Numbered from the stretch's first letter, positions 54,842 through 64,000 are shown. The stretch: DNA of 64,000 bases from Bacillota bacterium (GCA_023407175.1 JAEYMU010000053.1:372001-436000); one strand, 5' to 3'. Notes: generated by a model from the letters alone, not told the origin. Numbers and translations are program-made.

Positions 54842-55225
54842 TTATCTCTCATTAAGCACTACTGTTATATGGCACATTCTCTTCTCAATACGATAAGCTG
54901 TACCGCGTGCTCTCGGTCTAATTCTTTTCATAATCGGTCCCTGGTTAGCAAAACATTCATCAACGTAAAGCTTTGCAGTGTCCATATTCTTAACTTCAGC
55001 ATTCGCAATTGCTGATTTTAGTATTTTCTCAATAACAGCTGATGCATATCTTGGGCTGTAAGCCAAAATACCAAGTGCTGTCTGCGCATCCTTTCCACGA
55101 ATGGCGTCTAATACGAAACAAGCCTTCTGTACAGAAATCCTTGCAAAGCTTAACTTTGCGCTGGCTCTGTTATCTTTCTGCTCATTTCTTTCTCTCTTTA
55201 TCTGGGATCTATGTCCTTTCGCCAT
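54842..55225 (-). CDS. rplV: 50S ribosomal protein L22
   Basis: The 127-residue protein contains [20 protein letters not shown] and the long hairpin region [20 protein letters not shown] that lines the exit tunnel and contacts macrolide sites. No alteration at the hairpin tip stands out. Confidence 0.97.
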   Translation of the reverse strand: MAKGHRSQIKRERNEQKDNRASAKLSFARISVQKACFVLDAIRGKDAQTALGILAYSPRYASAVIEKILKSAIANAEVKNMDTAKLYVDECFANQGPIMKRIRPRARGTAYRIEKRMCHITVVLNER

Positions 55226-55258
55226 GGATAGAACCTCCTTCCGTTACATGCTTTCAAA

Positions 55259-55537
55259 TTATCTTCTTGTCTTCTTCTCATCTTTGCCGTGACCTCTGTA
55301 GGTTCTGGTTGCTACAAACTCACCAAGCTTGTGCCCAACCATATCCTCTGTCACATATACCGGAACATGCTTTCTTCCGTCATGAACCGCAATTGTATGA
55401 CTAACCATCTGAGGGAAAATCGTTGATCGGCGTGACCAGGTCTTAATCACTGTCTTCTCACCGGTCTTGTTCAGCACATCTATTTTCTTCAATAAATGAT
55501 CATCCGCAAATGGTCCCTTTTTAAGTGAACGAGCCAT
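55259..55537 (-). CDS. rpsS: 30S ribosomal protein S19
   Basis: The 92-residue protein starts [19 protein letters not shown] and has [20 protein letters not shown], typical of S19 in the 30S head near the A and P sites. Confidence 0.97.
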   Translation of the reverse strand: MARSLKKGPFADDHLLKKIDVLNKTGEKTVIKTWSRRSTIFPQMVSHTIAVHDGRKHVPVYVTEDMVGHKLGEFVATRTYRGHGKDEKKTRR

Positions 55538-55629
55538 GTATTCTAACCTCCTTAAAATGATACAGGTGAACCGGGCTTACTGCCGGCCCTGAGAAACGAT
55601 TTGTTATATTTATTACTTATCTGTAATAA

Positions 55630-56472
55630 TTATTTGATCGCCTTACCGTCTCTTCTTCTTACAATTAATTTATTGGAATGCTTGTTATGCTTTCTTGTCT
55701 TAAGACCAAGTGCAGGCTTGCCCCAAGGAGTAACAGGGCCCGGACGGCCGATACCTGTCTTACCTTCACCACCACCGTGAGGATGGTCGTTCGGGTTCAT
55801 TACGGAACCGCGTACTGTAGGTCTGATACCCATGTGACGCTTACGTCCTGCTTTACCCACATTAATAAGCTCATGATCCAGATTACCAACCTGGCCGATG
55901 GTAGCTCTGCAGATGATCGGAACCAGTCTCATCTCACCGCTGGGAAGTCGAAGTGTAGCAAATTTGCCTTCCTTCGCCATAAGCTGTGCCGAGTTGCCTG
56001 CTGCACGAACCAGCTGTGCTCCCTTGCCGGGATATAACTCGATGTTGTGAATTTGTGTACCAACCGGGATTTTCTCAAGCGGTAAGCAGTTACCAACTCT
56101 AACCTCGGCTGTCTCGCCGTTCATAACCTTGGTACCCACGGTCAAGCCGTTCGGAGCAAGGATATATGCCTTCTCGCCGTCTGTATAATGGATTAAGGCG
56201 ATGTTGGCTGTTCTGTTCGGATCGTATTCAATGCTTACTACTGTTGCAGGAATACCATCCTTTCTTCTCTTAAAATCAATAATTCTATATTTTCTTCTGG
56301 AGCCACCGCCCTGGTGTCTTACAGTAATCTTACCCTGATTGTTACGGCCTGCTTTCTTATTCAAGGAAACAACCAATGATTTCTCAGGCTTTGACGCTGT
56401 AATCTCTGTAAAATCAGAACCAGTCATGTGTCTTCTGGAAGGTGTATATGGGTTATAAGTTTTGATGCCCAT
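55630..56472 (-). CDS. rplB: 50S ribosomal protein L2
   Basis: The 280-residue protein starts at ATG 56472 ([20 protein letters not shown]), 8 bases after AAGGAG. The conserved histidine block [19 protein letters not shown] is intact. L2 supports the peptidyl transferase centre and subunit association. Confidence 0.97.
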   Translation of the reverse strand: MGIKTYNPYTPSRRHMTGSDFTEITASKPEKSLVVSLNKKAGRNNQGKITVRHQGGGSRRKYRIIDFKRRKDGIPATVVSIEYDPNRTANIALIHYTDGEKAYILAPNGLTVGTKVMNGETAEVRVGNCLPLEKIPVGTQIHNIELYPGKGAQLVRAAGNSAQLMAKEGKFATLRLPSGEMRLVPIICRATIGQVGNLDHELINVGKAGRKRHMGIRPTVRGSVMNPNDHPHGGGEGKTGIGRPGPVTPWGKPALGLKTRKHNKHSNKLIVRRRDGKAIK

Positions 56473-56542
56473 GATTTGCACTCCTTTCAAAATACGGTGC
56501 TAAATATTGTTTTCTTAACACCACTAATTGTGTATCCCTATT

Positions 56543-56842
56543 TTATAATCCTGAGAAAATCTCAATCTCAGCACTGTCAGCGGTCAGCTGGATAATCGCC
56601 TTCTTAACCTTGGAGGTCTTACCGGAGGTAGCCCCACGTCTGCGGGTCTTGCCATCCACATTGATTGTATTCACTCTCTCTACCTTGGCGCCGACAAACA
56701 TTTTCTCAACCGCATCTTTAATCTGGCTCTTTGTAGCATCCGGATGAACGGAAAATGTATATTTCTTCTCACCCAGTCCGCTCATACTCTTCTCGGAAAC
56801 CAACGGCTTTAAGATAACATCATAATATTTTAAATCTGCCAT
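56543..56842 (-). CDS. rplW: 50S ribosomal protein L23
   Basis: The 99-residue protein has DVILKPLVSEKSM and VEKMFVGAKVERVNTINVDG, the L23 pattern. It is the main docking site for trigger factor and SRP at the tunnel exit. Its start overlaps the rplD stop by one base. Confidence 0.96.
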   Translation of the reverse strand: MADLKYYDVILKPLVSEKSMSGLGEKKYTFSVHPDATKSQIKDAVEKMFVGAKVERVNTINVDGKTRRRGATSGKTSKVKKAIIQLTADSAEIEIFSGL

Positions 56843-57462
56843 TATGCGTACACCTCCTCGATCTTCGCAACAGCATCCTTGGTAAGTACCAAAGTATCAT
56901 ACTTTAAGATGTCATATACATTAATGGAGTTTGATATTACTGTTCTTACCTTAGGAAGGTTCCTTGCAGAAAGCTGCACATTGTCATTCTTCTCTTCAAG
57001 AACGATGAGTGCCTTCTCTACCTTAAGGCTGTCAAGCACTGCCTTTACCTTCTTTGTCTTAATCTCATCAAGCTTGAACTCATCGAGTATGAAAATCTTC
57101 GATTCGTTTACTCTTGAGGTTAAGGCTGATTTGATTGCAAGAGCCTTTTCCTTCTTATTCATCTTGAAGGAATAATCTCTCGGCTTGGGGGCAAACACAA
57201 CGCCGCCGCCCTTCCACTGGGGTGATCTGGTCGATCCCTGTCTTGCATGACCGGTTCCCTTCTGTCTCCAGGGCTTCTTACCGCCGCCGCTTACTTCAGC
57301 GCGGGTCTTAGCGCTCTGTGTTCCCTGACGTTTGTTCGCAAGCTGCGAAACAACTGCCATATGAACTAAATGATCATTTATCTCTACTCCGAAGACTGCG
57401 TCGTTGAGCTCTAAGCTGCCTACTTCCTTGCCTTCGATATTATAAACTTTTACATTTGCCAT
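56842..57462 (-). CDS. rplD: 50S ribosomal protein L4
   Basis: The 206-residue protein has RQGTQSAKTRAEVSGGGKKP and the tunnel loop KGTGHARQGSTRSPQWKGGG. In gamma-proteobacteria L4 represses its own S10 operon; the leader here at 58610-58886 is a possible but untested target. Confidence 0.97.
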   Translation of the reverse strand: MANVKVYNIEGKEVGSLELNDAVFGVEINDHLVHMAVVSQLANKRQGTQSAKTRAEVSGGGKKPWRQKGTGHARQGSTRSPQWKGGGVVFAPKPRDYSFKMNKKEKALAIKSALTSRVNESKIFILDEFKLDEIKTKKVKAVLDSLKVEKALIVLEEKNDNVQLSARNLPKVRTVISNSINVYDILKYDTLVLTKDAVAKIEEVYA

Positions 57463-57486
57463 TTATGCTTCCTCCTTTCTTAAAGC

Positions 57487-58122
57487 CTATTTACCAGCTT
57501 TAACTGTCTCCTTCAGCATTACTAAGGATTTCTTGGGGCCGGGTACTGCACCCTTTACAAGAATGAGGTTCTTATCGGTATCAATCTTAACAACCTCAAG
57601 ATTTTGTACTGTAACCTTTACACTTCCCATATGGCCGGGCATGTGCTTTCCGGGGAATACTCTACCGGGTGTTGTGGCCGGGCCGTTGGAGCCGGCATGT
57701 CTGTGATACTTGGAACCATGCTTCATAGGTCCTCTGTGCAGACCGTGTCTTTTAATTGCACCCTGGAAGCCTTTTCCCTTTGACTTTGCAGTTGCATCAA
57801 TTTTGTCACCCTCTGCGAAGATGTCAGCCTTGATTTCCTGTCCAACCTTATAGTCTGCCGCATTGTCAAATCTGAATTCCTTCAGATGTCTTTTACTTGT
57901 AACACCTGCTTTTGCAAAATGTCCTTTTCTCGGCTTATTTACCAGAGCTTCTCTGATATCGCCAAAACCAACCTGCACTGCGCCGTATCCATCATTCTCT
58001 ATTGTTTTAACCTGTGTAACATAGAGCGGACCAGCCTGAAGTACGGTTACCGGAACAAGCACTCCGTTTTCTCCGAAAATCTGAGTCATACCGATTTTCG
58101 TAGCTAAAATCGCTTTCTTCAT
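57487..58122 (-). CDS. rplC: 50S ribosomal protein L3
   Basis: The 211-residue protein starts [20 protein letters not shown] and has [20 protein letters not shown], the loop that reaches the peptidyl transferase centre. It is one of the first proteins in large-subunit assembly. Confidence 0.98.
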   Translation of the reverse strand: MKKAILATKIGMTQIFGENGVLVPVTVLQAGPLYVTQVKTIENDGYGAVQVGFGDIREALVNKPRKGHFAKAGVTSKRHLKEFRFDNAADYKVGQEIKADIFAEGDKIDATAKSKGKGFQGAIKRHGLHRGPMKHGSKYHRHAGSNGPATTPGRVFPGKHMPGHMGSVKVTVQNLEVVKIDTDKNLILVKGAVPGPKKSLVMLKETVKAGK

Positions 58123-58297
58123 TTCTTTACCTCCTGTTTAATCTACAGCGGATTGCTTCGCGATATCGTAATACCGCGTTAATACGCAATCATCCTAGAT
58201 GGCCATATACAATCATATATAAACCCTAAGGATTTCTTCTTTGTAATAATTTTTACTTCATTTCAGATGAAATATCCTGCTTCATCTTATAAACGTC

Positions 58298-58609
58298 TTA
58301 TTTCATCTTAATGTCAATGTACACGCCGGCTGGCATTTCCAATCTGGATAATGCATCAACGGTCTTCTGAGTAGGGGTGATGATGTCAATTAATCTCTTG
58401 TGGGTTCTTTGCTCAAACTGCTCTCTGGAGTCCTTGTACTTGTGGACTGCTCTTAAGATTGTTACAACTTCCTTCTTGGTCGGCAACGGAACCGGTCCGC
58501 TCACCTTTGATCCTGTCTTCTTAACAGTATCAATAATCTTACCTGCAGATTGATCGATTAAATGATGATCATACGCCTTCAATGTGATTCTCATTACTTG
58601 ACTTGCCAT
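58298..58609 (-). CDS. rpsJ: 30S ribosomal protein S10
   Basis: The 103-residue protein starts at ATG 58609 ([20 protein letters not shown]), after AAAAGGAGG about 11 bases upstream; a longer frame to 58687 has no such support. [20 protein letters not shown] and [14 protein letters not shown] are S10 hallmarks. S10 also acts as NusE in antitermination. It is the first gene of the S10 operon, with its own promoter and a structured leader. Confidence 0.97.
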   Translation of the reverse strand: MASQVMRITLKAYDHHLIDQSAGKIIDTVKKTGSKVSGPVPLPTKKEVVTILRAVHKYKDSREQFEQRTHKRLIDIITPTQKTVDALSRLEMPAGVYIDIKMK

Positions 58610-58886
58610 AAAAAAAGCCGCCTCCTTTTCGCACTTAATTTCAGTACGACAAGTGGTGACTGTACACTCATCCGTGTGTATCCTCATTGTTCATACATAT
58701 AATCCGCTTTACGCGGATTGCTAGGGTATTACTTATGATATTTATCACACGTTTTATCTGCCCGATGGCAGAATATTATTTGGTACAGTGACTTGTCGCC
58801 AGTTTCATAACTTGACCTTCGCTCCACGGAAAACCTGTCGGTAACCGACAGCAACCTCACGCTTCAACGCTATCAACGTCACAACA
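58610..58886 (-). promoter_or_regulatory. Structured leader of the S10 operon
   Basis: About 275 bases separate the predicted start site from rpsJ. The RNA has two compact hairpins, CTGTCGG/CCGACAG (58835-58851) and AATCCGC/GCGGATT (58701-58719), plus a possible long-range helix between 58784-58797 and 58648-58664 (blocks GACAAGT and ACTGTA with their complements). The long-range helix would enclose the 58701-58719 hairpin and end about 40 bases before the rpsJ start. No gene is present. An autoregulatory role is inference. Confidence 0.5.
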
Positions 58887-58892
58887 TTGGTT

Positions 58893-58921
58893 ATTATACA
58901 CCATTGTTTGGTACTTTGCAA
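58893..58921 (-). promoter_or_regulatory. Strong sigma-A promoter of the S10 operon
   Basis: On the minus strand TTGCAA (58916-58921) and TATAAT (58893-58898) are exactly 17 bp apart, with TG directly before the -10 box. It is the best promoter upstream of the ribosomal cluster and probably drives the whole S10-spc-alpha run. Confidence 0.8.
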
Positions 58922-58958
58922 GCAGTTTTTTATTTTTTTGTGGTTGTCTACAGAAAGA

Positions 58959-59006
58959 CAGATACAGGATTACGGACTCCCTAGAATTACCATAATCCTG
59001 TATCTG
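58959..59006 (-). terminator. Hairpin terminator after the sigma/anti-sigma operon
   Basis: CAGATACAGGATTA (58959-58972) and TAATCCTGTATCTG (58993-59006) form a perfect 14-bp stem, 55 bases after the anti-sigma-like stop. On the minus strand the following tract (TCTTTCT) is only moderately T-rich, so it may be a leaky terminator. Confidence 0.65.
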
Positions 59007-59061
59007 CCTTCTTAAGATAACCTGATGGAATTTATCTTATGCATGCTTTATAAATTACCTG

Positions 59062-60786
59062 TCATTTAACGGGATCATAGCCCACCACGGTCCAAATTCC
59101 CGTATCGTCCTGGCGGACCAGACGTTTTAAATATATCTTGTCTGCAAGGGTTTTTGAATCATTGACCTGAACCACTGCCTCTTTGCCGTCATTCGAAAGA
59201 ATAGTAATGGCGTCATAGGAAATCGGATAATCTCCGACGATACCCTCCGGCTCCAGAAGCAGGCTGGCATATACCTGGGCCACAAATACCGGATCAAGCT
59301 TCCACGGAGAATGGCCTGCGTCCACACTTTTTTGCTCATTTTCTTCTACCGTAAGATCATAAGGGACCTCTATCTGAGGCTTTACTGCCTTTTCCTGCTC
59401 CTCGGGAAGTGTAACCTCTCCCCCGGAAATACCTTCGGCAAAACCTGTCAGCATATCCATAGATACATCACCGTAAACCAGATATTCCAGACCTCCCTCC
59501 TGCCATCGTATGGCGGTGACACCGCTGATCCCCTGATACTGATTCTGAAACTCCGCCTTCTGCTGGTTTACCGAACCAAGCATTGCATCGGAGTCCGGTG
59601 TAAATTCCTCAGACGCATTGGCTTCACTGATGACAACGGAATTTGTTCCGTCTGTACTGCTATAATTCAGCTTGATATAATTGGAATCAGTTACGACACC
59701 GATACCTTGCAAGCGGAAGCTGTCCGGTATCTCCTTTGGCTCCAGAGCTTCAAAGCCGGTAATGGCACTGGCCTCCTCCAAAGTAGCCACAATCTGCTCC
59801 GGATTTTCCTCCACTGCCTCATAGCCCTCAGGCAGCTCATAAGCTAACAGGTCGGCAGGTATTTGATCCATAAATTCTATCTCCGTGTAGGAGATGGTTG
59901 TCTGAATTGCATTCTGCATAGCGGACTGCCTGCGCAGAGGAAGCTTTGTCTCCTTATCAATCCACAGATAATAGATATCTCCTCCCTCCGGGGTAACCTC
60001 AAGAATTACCGCATCCCTTCCAGAGACCTTCTCTTCCCCTGTCTCAGTTACCGAAAGAGCTCGGTTTACATCATCAATTTCCTTCCCCAGCTCAAAGGTA
60101 AAACGGTAGGGGTCCGGAAAAGCCGCAGTCAGGTATACCTTCTTCTCCTCTGGTCTTAGCTGCCATTCCTTCGATGCGTTATTTACCGTAATAATTCCTT
60201 CGCCGTAGCCCTCCAACTCCTTCAGATAATACCTGCCCTTCTGGTCCGCCCAGACCTCTCTCCTGGATTGCAGGGTAACCTCACCCGTCTGATTGGTCTG
60301 GGTAACCTCTATGATACCATGATAAGCCTTAAGCTCCTTGAAGGCCTGCTCCATGGCATAGACAATATCCACATTTCCCTGTGGAATATGGATTCTGGGG
60401 ATTGCAAAAATCAGGACCGCTGCTGCTGCAACTACAGTCACACCAAGAGCCGCACGCTTTATGACGCCGGGCCGTCTCCGGCTATCCCCGGCAGACAGAT
60501 ATCTTACCTGCTTCCAGCTCTTAGGAGCCTCGCCTTTGATGCAGGCAATCAGCCTTTCTTCAAACTCCTCTTGTGGCATAACCGGTTCCTTAAGACTTTT
60601 CAGCCTTCGTACTGTCTGTGTCAGTGCATCATATTTCTGTATCTGCTCCTCAGCAGCATTCCAGCCATCCTTCTTCTTATCCTCCTGCGCTGAATTCTTA
60701 AGGCGGTATTTTTCATGTTCCTTTGGAGTTCTCTCTTCATTAAGCTCATCAATATATTCTGATATTCTTCTCTCATTCTTTTTCAT
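59062..60786 (-). CDS. Membrane anti-sigma-like protein with LolA-like and DUF4367 domains
   Basis: The 574-residue protein has a charged cytoplasmic N-terminus (1-109), one membrane helix (about 111-129) and a large outer part: a LolA-like beta domain (about 140-330, YAMEQAFKELKAYHGIIEVT), a DUF4367 domain (about 340-445) and a C-terminal domain of about 110 residues. The gene follows the ECF sigma gene by 13 bases, so the N-terminus probably binds that sigma factor and the outer domains sense an envelope signal. No HxxxCxxC zinc anti-sigma motif is present. The assignment as anti-sigma factor is by arrangement. Confidence 0.75.
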   Translation of the reverse strand: MKKNERRISEYIDELNEERTPKEHEKYRLKNSAQEDKKKDGWNAAEEQIQKYDALTQTVRRLKSLKEPVMPQEEFEERLIACIKGEAPKSWKQVRYLSAGDSRRRPGVIKRAALGVTVVAAAAVLIFAIPRIHIPQGNVDIVYAMEQAFKELKAYHGIIEVTQTNQTGEVTLQSRREVWADQKGRYYLKELEGYGEGIITVNNASKEWQLRPEEKKVYLTAAFPDPYRFTFELGKEIDDVNRALSVTETGEEKVSGRDAVILEVTPEGGDIYYLWIDKETKLPLRRQSAMQNAIQTTISYTEIEFMDQIPADLLAYELPEGYEAVEENPEQIVATLEEASAITGFEALEPKEIPDSFRLQGIGVVTDSNYIKLNYSSTDGTNSVVISEANASEEFTPDSDAMLGSVNQQKAEFQNQYQGISGVTAIRWQEGGLEYLVYGDVSMDMLTGFAEGISGGEVTLPEEQEKAVKPQIEVPYDLTVEENEQKSVDAGHSPWKLDPVFVAQVYASLLLEPEGIVGDYPISYDAITILSNDGKEAVVQVNDSKTLADKIYLKRLVRQDDTGIWTVVGYDPVK

Positions 60787-60799
60787 ATTCCTGCCTCCC

Positions 60800-61306
60800 T
60801 TACTGGTCCGATAGCTGCTCGGACAACGCCTTCAATGCCCGGTATTGTATTACCCTTACCGTACTCTCCTTTTTTCTCATCAGCCTTGCTGTTTCTCTGA
60901 CAGAATACCCTTTTATAATCCGAAGACTGATTACCGTCCGCTGTTCCGCAGTCAATGCCGCCATTGCGGCCTCCAATACGGTCCGGTCGTCCAATACTTC
61001 GGTAAAATCCTCTGAAACGGCCTCCTCCAAGTCCCCGGTCTCAGACAAAATATCCTTGCCGGCTCTTGCTCTCCACCGGTCACGTAGGACATTCATTGCG
61101 ATGGTTTTCAGATAATTAACGTAATCCGATACCTGAATATCCCTTCGTTCAAAATAGGCCAGCGCCTTTGCATAGGCTTCCTGCGTGATATCCTCTGCCT
61201 CTTCCCTGTTTTGCACTTTGTAATAAATGAACCGGTAGACATTTTTCCAGGTATCGGCGCAGAGCTTCTCCAGCATTTCCTTCTTGTCAGTACAATCTCT
61301 TCCCAT
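60800..61306 (-). CDS. ECF-family RNA polymerase sigma factor
   Basis: The 168-residue protein starts at ATG 61306 just after GGGAGAG. Region 2 includes NREEAEDITQEAYAKALAYF (the DxxQExF-like -10 recognition helix), and region 4 includes RTVISLRIIKGYSVRETARL, the -35 helix-turn-helix. It should direct transcription of envelope-stress genes and of itself. An ECF-type promoter lies 50 bases upstream, and the membrane partner gene follows in the same operon. Confidence 0.93.
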   Translation of the reverse strand: MGRDCTDKKEMLEKLCADTWKNVYRFIYYKVQNREEAEDITQEAYAKALAYFERRDIQVSDYVNYLKTIAMNVLRDRWRARAGKDILSETGDLEEAVSEDFTEVLDDRTVLEAAMAALTAEQRTVISLRIIKGYSVRETARLMRKKESTVRVIQYRALKALSEQLSDQ

Positions 61307-61356
61307 CCTCTCTCCCTTTCCGGTGTGGCTAACCAAACGTTTGTTACCTACAATGA

Positions 61357-61385
61357 TAGACGTATCGAACAGTATTTTTGTTACA
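61357..61385 (-). promoter_or_regulatory. ECF-type autoregulatory promoter
   Basis: On the minus strand TGTAAC (61380-61385) and CGTCTA (61357-61362) are 17 bp apart. These boxes match the AAC -35 and CGTC -10 pattern of Bacillus ECF sigma factors such as SigX, SigM and SigW. It lies about 50 bp before the ECF sigma start, which suggests autoregulation. Confidence 0.75.
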
Positions 61386-61442
61386 CAGACAGGCAGAATT
61401 CCTTTCTTTTTTAATTAATATATCCAATTGTCCGAAATTCGT

Positions 61443-61531
61443 TATAAAAAAAGAATATCCCAATAAATAACAGCCTGGATTTTGCTTCAATCAGACAGTG
61501 AAGTCTAATTCAAACAAAATCAGGCTGTTAT
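61443..61531 (-). terminator. Large hairpin terminator of the surface protein gene
   Basis: ATAACAGCCTGGATTTTG (61467-61484) pairs with CAAAATCAGGCTGTTAT (61515-61531) with one bulged base; the stem can extend through ATATCCC and GGGA-type bases beyond. On the minus strand the lower arm is followed after a few bases by a run of seven T near 61445-61451. It lies 80 bases beyond the stop at 61614. Confidence 0.75.
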
Positions 61532-61613
61532 ATTATCGGGACTGCACAAAAGCCATTGCTTTCTATATAAAAGCAGTCATGAGTATATCGATTTAAAGAA
61601 CAACATCAGGATT

Positions 61614-64000
61614 TTATTTTACTGTAATTACTGTTTTTATTGTCCTGGTCTTTCCGCTGTACAGTGTGAGCTTTGTAGTGATTACGGCCTTACCCTTTCC
61701 TACTGCGGTGATCTTGCCGTTCTTATCTACCTTGACCACCTTATTATCAGAGGAGGAATAGGATACCGTTACCTGGCCTATGGCAGTTCTCTCCAAAGCT
61801 TTGGTAAAGCTCTTTACCAGCTCCAGAGTAGAAGGCAGCGTAATCTGTAGCTGGGTGGTATTTACTCCATTTAAATATAAGGTCTTCTTAAGCGGTGAAA
61901 CGGTAATCTGGTTCTTTAAGCTCGTGATTTTTCCTGCTGCCGCCTCTTTCAGGGATACGACGTAATCGGAGCAGTGAACCAGCCGGATATTGATATATCC
62001 CTCGGTATCCACCGTGTAGCCGGAGGTATAAGGAAGTGTCTCCAGCTTACCTGTTTCCTTATTATAATGATACAGATAAATCCTGCCGCCCTGAGTAAAG
62101 CCGATTAGATCTCCGACGTAGATACGGACAACTGCCTGTACCGGCAGCACACCGTCCTGGGAGAAATGAAGTATGATGCTTTGCCCGGAACCCTCCGTTC
62201 CCAGTGTAGTATCAAGTCCTTCTACATCCTCCGGCTTTATTGTTTGCATAGAAATATCCACATCGGTCAACTGCTGTGCAGCGGCAAGCTGTCCAGGAGT
62301 AAAGGTCCATCTGTATCTTAGATTACCCTCAGGGTCACATACCTGAATCGTCAGCCCCTTGTTGGCATCCTTTATACTTTGAAGGACTTCTTCACTTAGT
62401 ATGAGACCGGAGAAGGAGGCTGTCTCCTCATCCTCTGCCAGGGTAAGGTTAATATTAAAAGTGTCTGTCTCAAGCTCTGATAAAGCCTCCTGTAGATCCT
62501 TCGTATCAATGGGCAGTTTCACCTTCCCGTTTTCATCCGCCTTCAACTGATCTAAAGCAATATCAAGCTGTCCAGGGGTTTCCACTGCCTCCGGCACCGG
62601 GGTAGGGGTAGGCGTACTGCTGCCTGGATTATTATTCACCGGTGCCGCATTCACAGTCACCGTACAGGTAGCCTGAAAGCCTCCGTCTAAGGTAGTTACC
62701 GTAATGGTTGCCGTCCCCTGGGAAAGAGGAGTTACCACTCCGGCAGCAACGGATGCAACTCCAGGATTACTTGACGTCCAGCTTATATTCTGATTGGTTG
62801 CGTTATCCGGCGCTACAACCGCATGCAGTGTCACAGCCGTGCTCCCGGCGGTCAGTGTCAGGGCATCATTGTCCAGGGTTACTCCCGTTACTGCTACCAC
62901 AGATATTATTTCCACTCCCGAAGAGGCCGCACTTAGGCTGCTCCTTTTATAGGCTGTGCTTTCAGTCTCCGGCAGGGCTGCTATTTTATAATAATAGGTT
63001 CCTGAATTACCAGGGGTGTCCGTATAGCTATTCGCAGCCGAGGAGCCAATATAGCTATAGCTTGCGCTCTCCGAGGCCGCACGATACACCTGATATAAAA
63101 CTGCATTCTTCACCGCATCCCAGGTAATCTCCACCGAGTCGCTGTCAGCAGCCTTGAGAGCAGTTAGATTTCCCGGCACGGATAAGGCCACCTGCGCCGA
63201 AGTATCCTTTATCTCTATCAGGCTGATATTGCTTACAGCCAGGGTATGGGCCTGCAGATCATAATCATTGCCTCCGGGCATAAAGAGAACATAAAAGCTG
63301 GTGCTTGCTCCGGGTGTAAAGGTATATTCATAGCTATGGGTTCCCGGCTCCAGAGAAATAGTATGCTGTGCTGCTCCTGATCCCAGCTCGATCACCATAT
63401 CCCGATTGGAGGTTATAGAGGTATCATCATAAACCAGCTCAGCATCAAAGGATAATTTATACTGCTTTCCGTCAAGGGTGGTAATTCCCGTCTTTCTGGC
63501 CTGGATTGACCAGAACTCCGGAATATTCCATTGTGAATTCATTGTTGATACGAAATCCACCGTAAAGGAATCCCCCAGACAGGTTATCGTGCCCTGCTCA
63601 CCGGGTTCCAACCAGGTAACCCAGTCTCCTGTGAATAAATTCGTATCCTCGGAGCTTAGCACCTGCAAATTAACCACTGCCGCTTCATAGCCCGCAGCCT
63701 GCACGGCAACGGTATAGGAGCCTGCTGCGGTAAAAGCTGCCTTGTCAATGGTAATGATATTATTCTGTGTATCGATGCCCACCAGGGAGGATACCTCCGT
63801 ACCATTGACTGTGACTGTAATCGGCTTTGTCTCCCACACACTATTTTGTGAATAACCAAGCTGTACATCCTCTCCAAGAATCACGCTGTCGGTCAGAGCC
63901 ACCGTCGGCGTCTGCACCGCCTCAACCTGGCTTAAGCTGGCCTGATACAAGCTCACATTGTCAATATAAATATCATGTTCTCCCACGGCTGCAAAGTCGG
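61614..64000 (-). CDS. Large secreted/surface protein, C-terminal part (CBM-like, FnIII, Big_2)
   Basis: The frame is open to the right edge (residues DFAAV precede the GTG at 63984-63986), so the N-terminus lies outside the window. From the edge: the end of one CBM4_9-like domain (GEHDIYIDNVSLYQ), a short Ig-like stretch, a second CBM-like beta domain (about residues 110-265), a fibronectin type III domain (272-362), a Big_2 domain (365-450), a Pro/Thr linker (TPTPTPVPEAVE), a 200-residue domain often seen at the end of Lachnospiraceae surface proteins, and a final Big-like repeat. It probably binds or degrades polysaccharide outside the cell; the catalytic domain, if any, is not visible. 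No LPxTG or SLH motif is present at the C-terminus. Confidence 0.82.
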   Translation of the reverse strand, partial: DFAAVGEHDIYIDNVSLYQASLSQVEAVQTPTVALTDSVILGEDVQLGYSQNSVWETKPITVTVNGTEVSSLVGIDTQNNIITIDKAAFTAAGSYTVAVQAAGYEAAVVNLQVLSSEDTNLFTGDWVTWLEPGEQGTITCLGDSFTVDFVSTMNSQWNIPEFWSIQARKTGITTLDGKQYKLSFDAELVYDDTSITSNRDMVIELGSGAAQHTISLEPGTHSYEYTFTPGASTSFYVLFMPGGNDYDLQAHTLAVSNISLIEIKDTSAQVALSVPGNLTALKAADSDSVEITWDAVKNAVLYQVYRAASESASYSYIGSSAANSYTDTPGNSGTYYYKIAALPETESTAYKRSSLSAASSGVEIISVVAVTGVTLDNDALTLTAGSTAVTLHAVVAPDNATNQNISWTSSNPGVASVAAGVVTPLSQGTATITVTTLDGGFQATCTVTVNAAPVNNNPGSSTPTPTPVPEAVETPGQLDIALDQLKADENGKVKLPIDTKDLQEALSELETDTFNINLTLAEDEETASFSGLILSEEVLQSIKDANKGLTIQVCDPEGNLRYRWTFTPGQLAAAQQLTDVDISMQTIKPEDVEGLDTTLGTEGSGQSIILHFSQDGVLPVQAVVRIYVGDLIGFTQGGRIYLYHYNKETGKLETLPYTSGYTVDTEGYINIRLVHCSDYVVSLKEAAAGKITSLKNQITVSPLKKTLYLNGVNTTQLQITLPSTLELVKSFTKALERTAIGQVTVSYSSSDNKVVKVDKNGKITAVGKGKAVITTKLTLYSGKTRTIKTVITVK

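Noticed and set aside
1..64000. Search by eye for tRNA/rRNA genes, transposases, integrases and attachment sites
   Set aside because: None could be recognised; the 51184-51299 block is the only candidate inserted element and carries no gene.

Overview
The window looks like a chromosome segment of an anaerobic low-to-moderate GC Firmicute, most likely Clostridia of the Lachnospiraceae type. The reasons are the gene order of the S10/spc/alpha ribosomal cluster, the zinc-type S14 and L36, a KOW-domain protein between map and infA, the ecfA1-ecfA2-ecfT-truA block, strong AGGAGG ribosome binding sites, and a large Big_2/fibronectin-type surface protein. Nearly everything is on the minus strand. 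No tRNA, rRNA, insertion sequence or CRISPR array was seen.

Layout, low to high coordinates. (1) 1-642: a divergent pair of small regulator genes, one cut by the window edge, sharing a control region with three evenly spaced operator-like repeats. (2) 677-15064: an eleven-gene exopolysaccharide/capsule operon of the Wzx/Wzy kind. It holds a flippase, a polymerase-like protein, seven glycosyltransferase genes (one a natural tandem fusion), a radical SAM/SPASM protein, UDP-glucose dehydrogenase and UDP-glucuronate 4-epimerase. (3) 15548-19752: mgtC-like, truA, ecfT, ecfA2, ecfA1. (4) 20195-21367: a plus-strand DivIVA-like coiled-coil gene. (5) 21494-41511: a second polysaccharide operon built around recognisable PelF and PelG, with PelD-like and PelE-like proteins, a DUF2194 protein in the place of PelA, then DUF2304, several glycosyltransferases, a DUF4832 protein, a glycosyltransferase fused to BspA-type leucine-rich repeats, a flippase, a GT-C-like membrane protein, a GT8 enzyme and galE. 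(6) 41760-58609: the ribosomal protein, secY, adk, map, infA, rpoA cluster. (7) 59062-61306: an ECF sigma factor with a membrane anti-sigma-like partner. (8) 61614-64000: the C-terminal part of a large multidomain surface protein.

How the parts fit. Cluster 2 should make a uronic-acid-containing heteropolysaccharide: UDP-glucose is oxidised, epimerised to UDP-galacturonate, assembled on a lipid carrier, flipped and polymerised. Cluster 5 resembles the Gram-positive Pel system, in which a c-di-GMP-sensing PelD/E complex drives PelF/PelG polymerisation and export and GalE supplies the epimerised sugar nucleotide. Here the Pel core is continuous with a lipid-linked glycosylation set, so the locus may make a decorated or composite polymer.

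The most interesting signals are the PelD-like fusion (an SDR domain without its catalytic Tyr/Lys, a membrane domain, GAF, and a degenerate GGDEF that keeps an RxxD c-di-GMP site), the glycosyltransferase-LRR fusion, the placement of this cluster between rplQ and ecfA1 (usually adjacent), and several unexplained RNA-like elements inside the ribosomal cluster.
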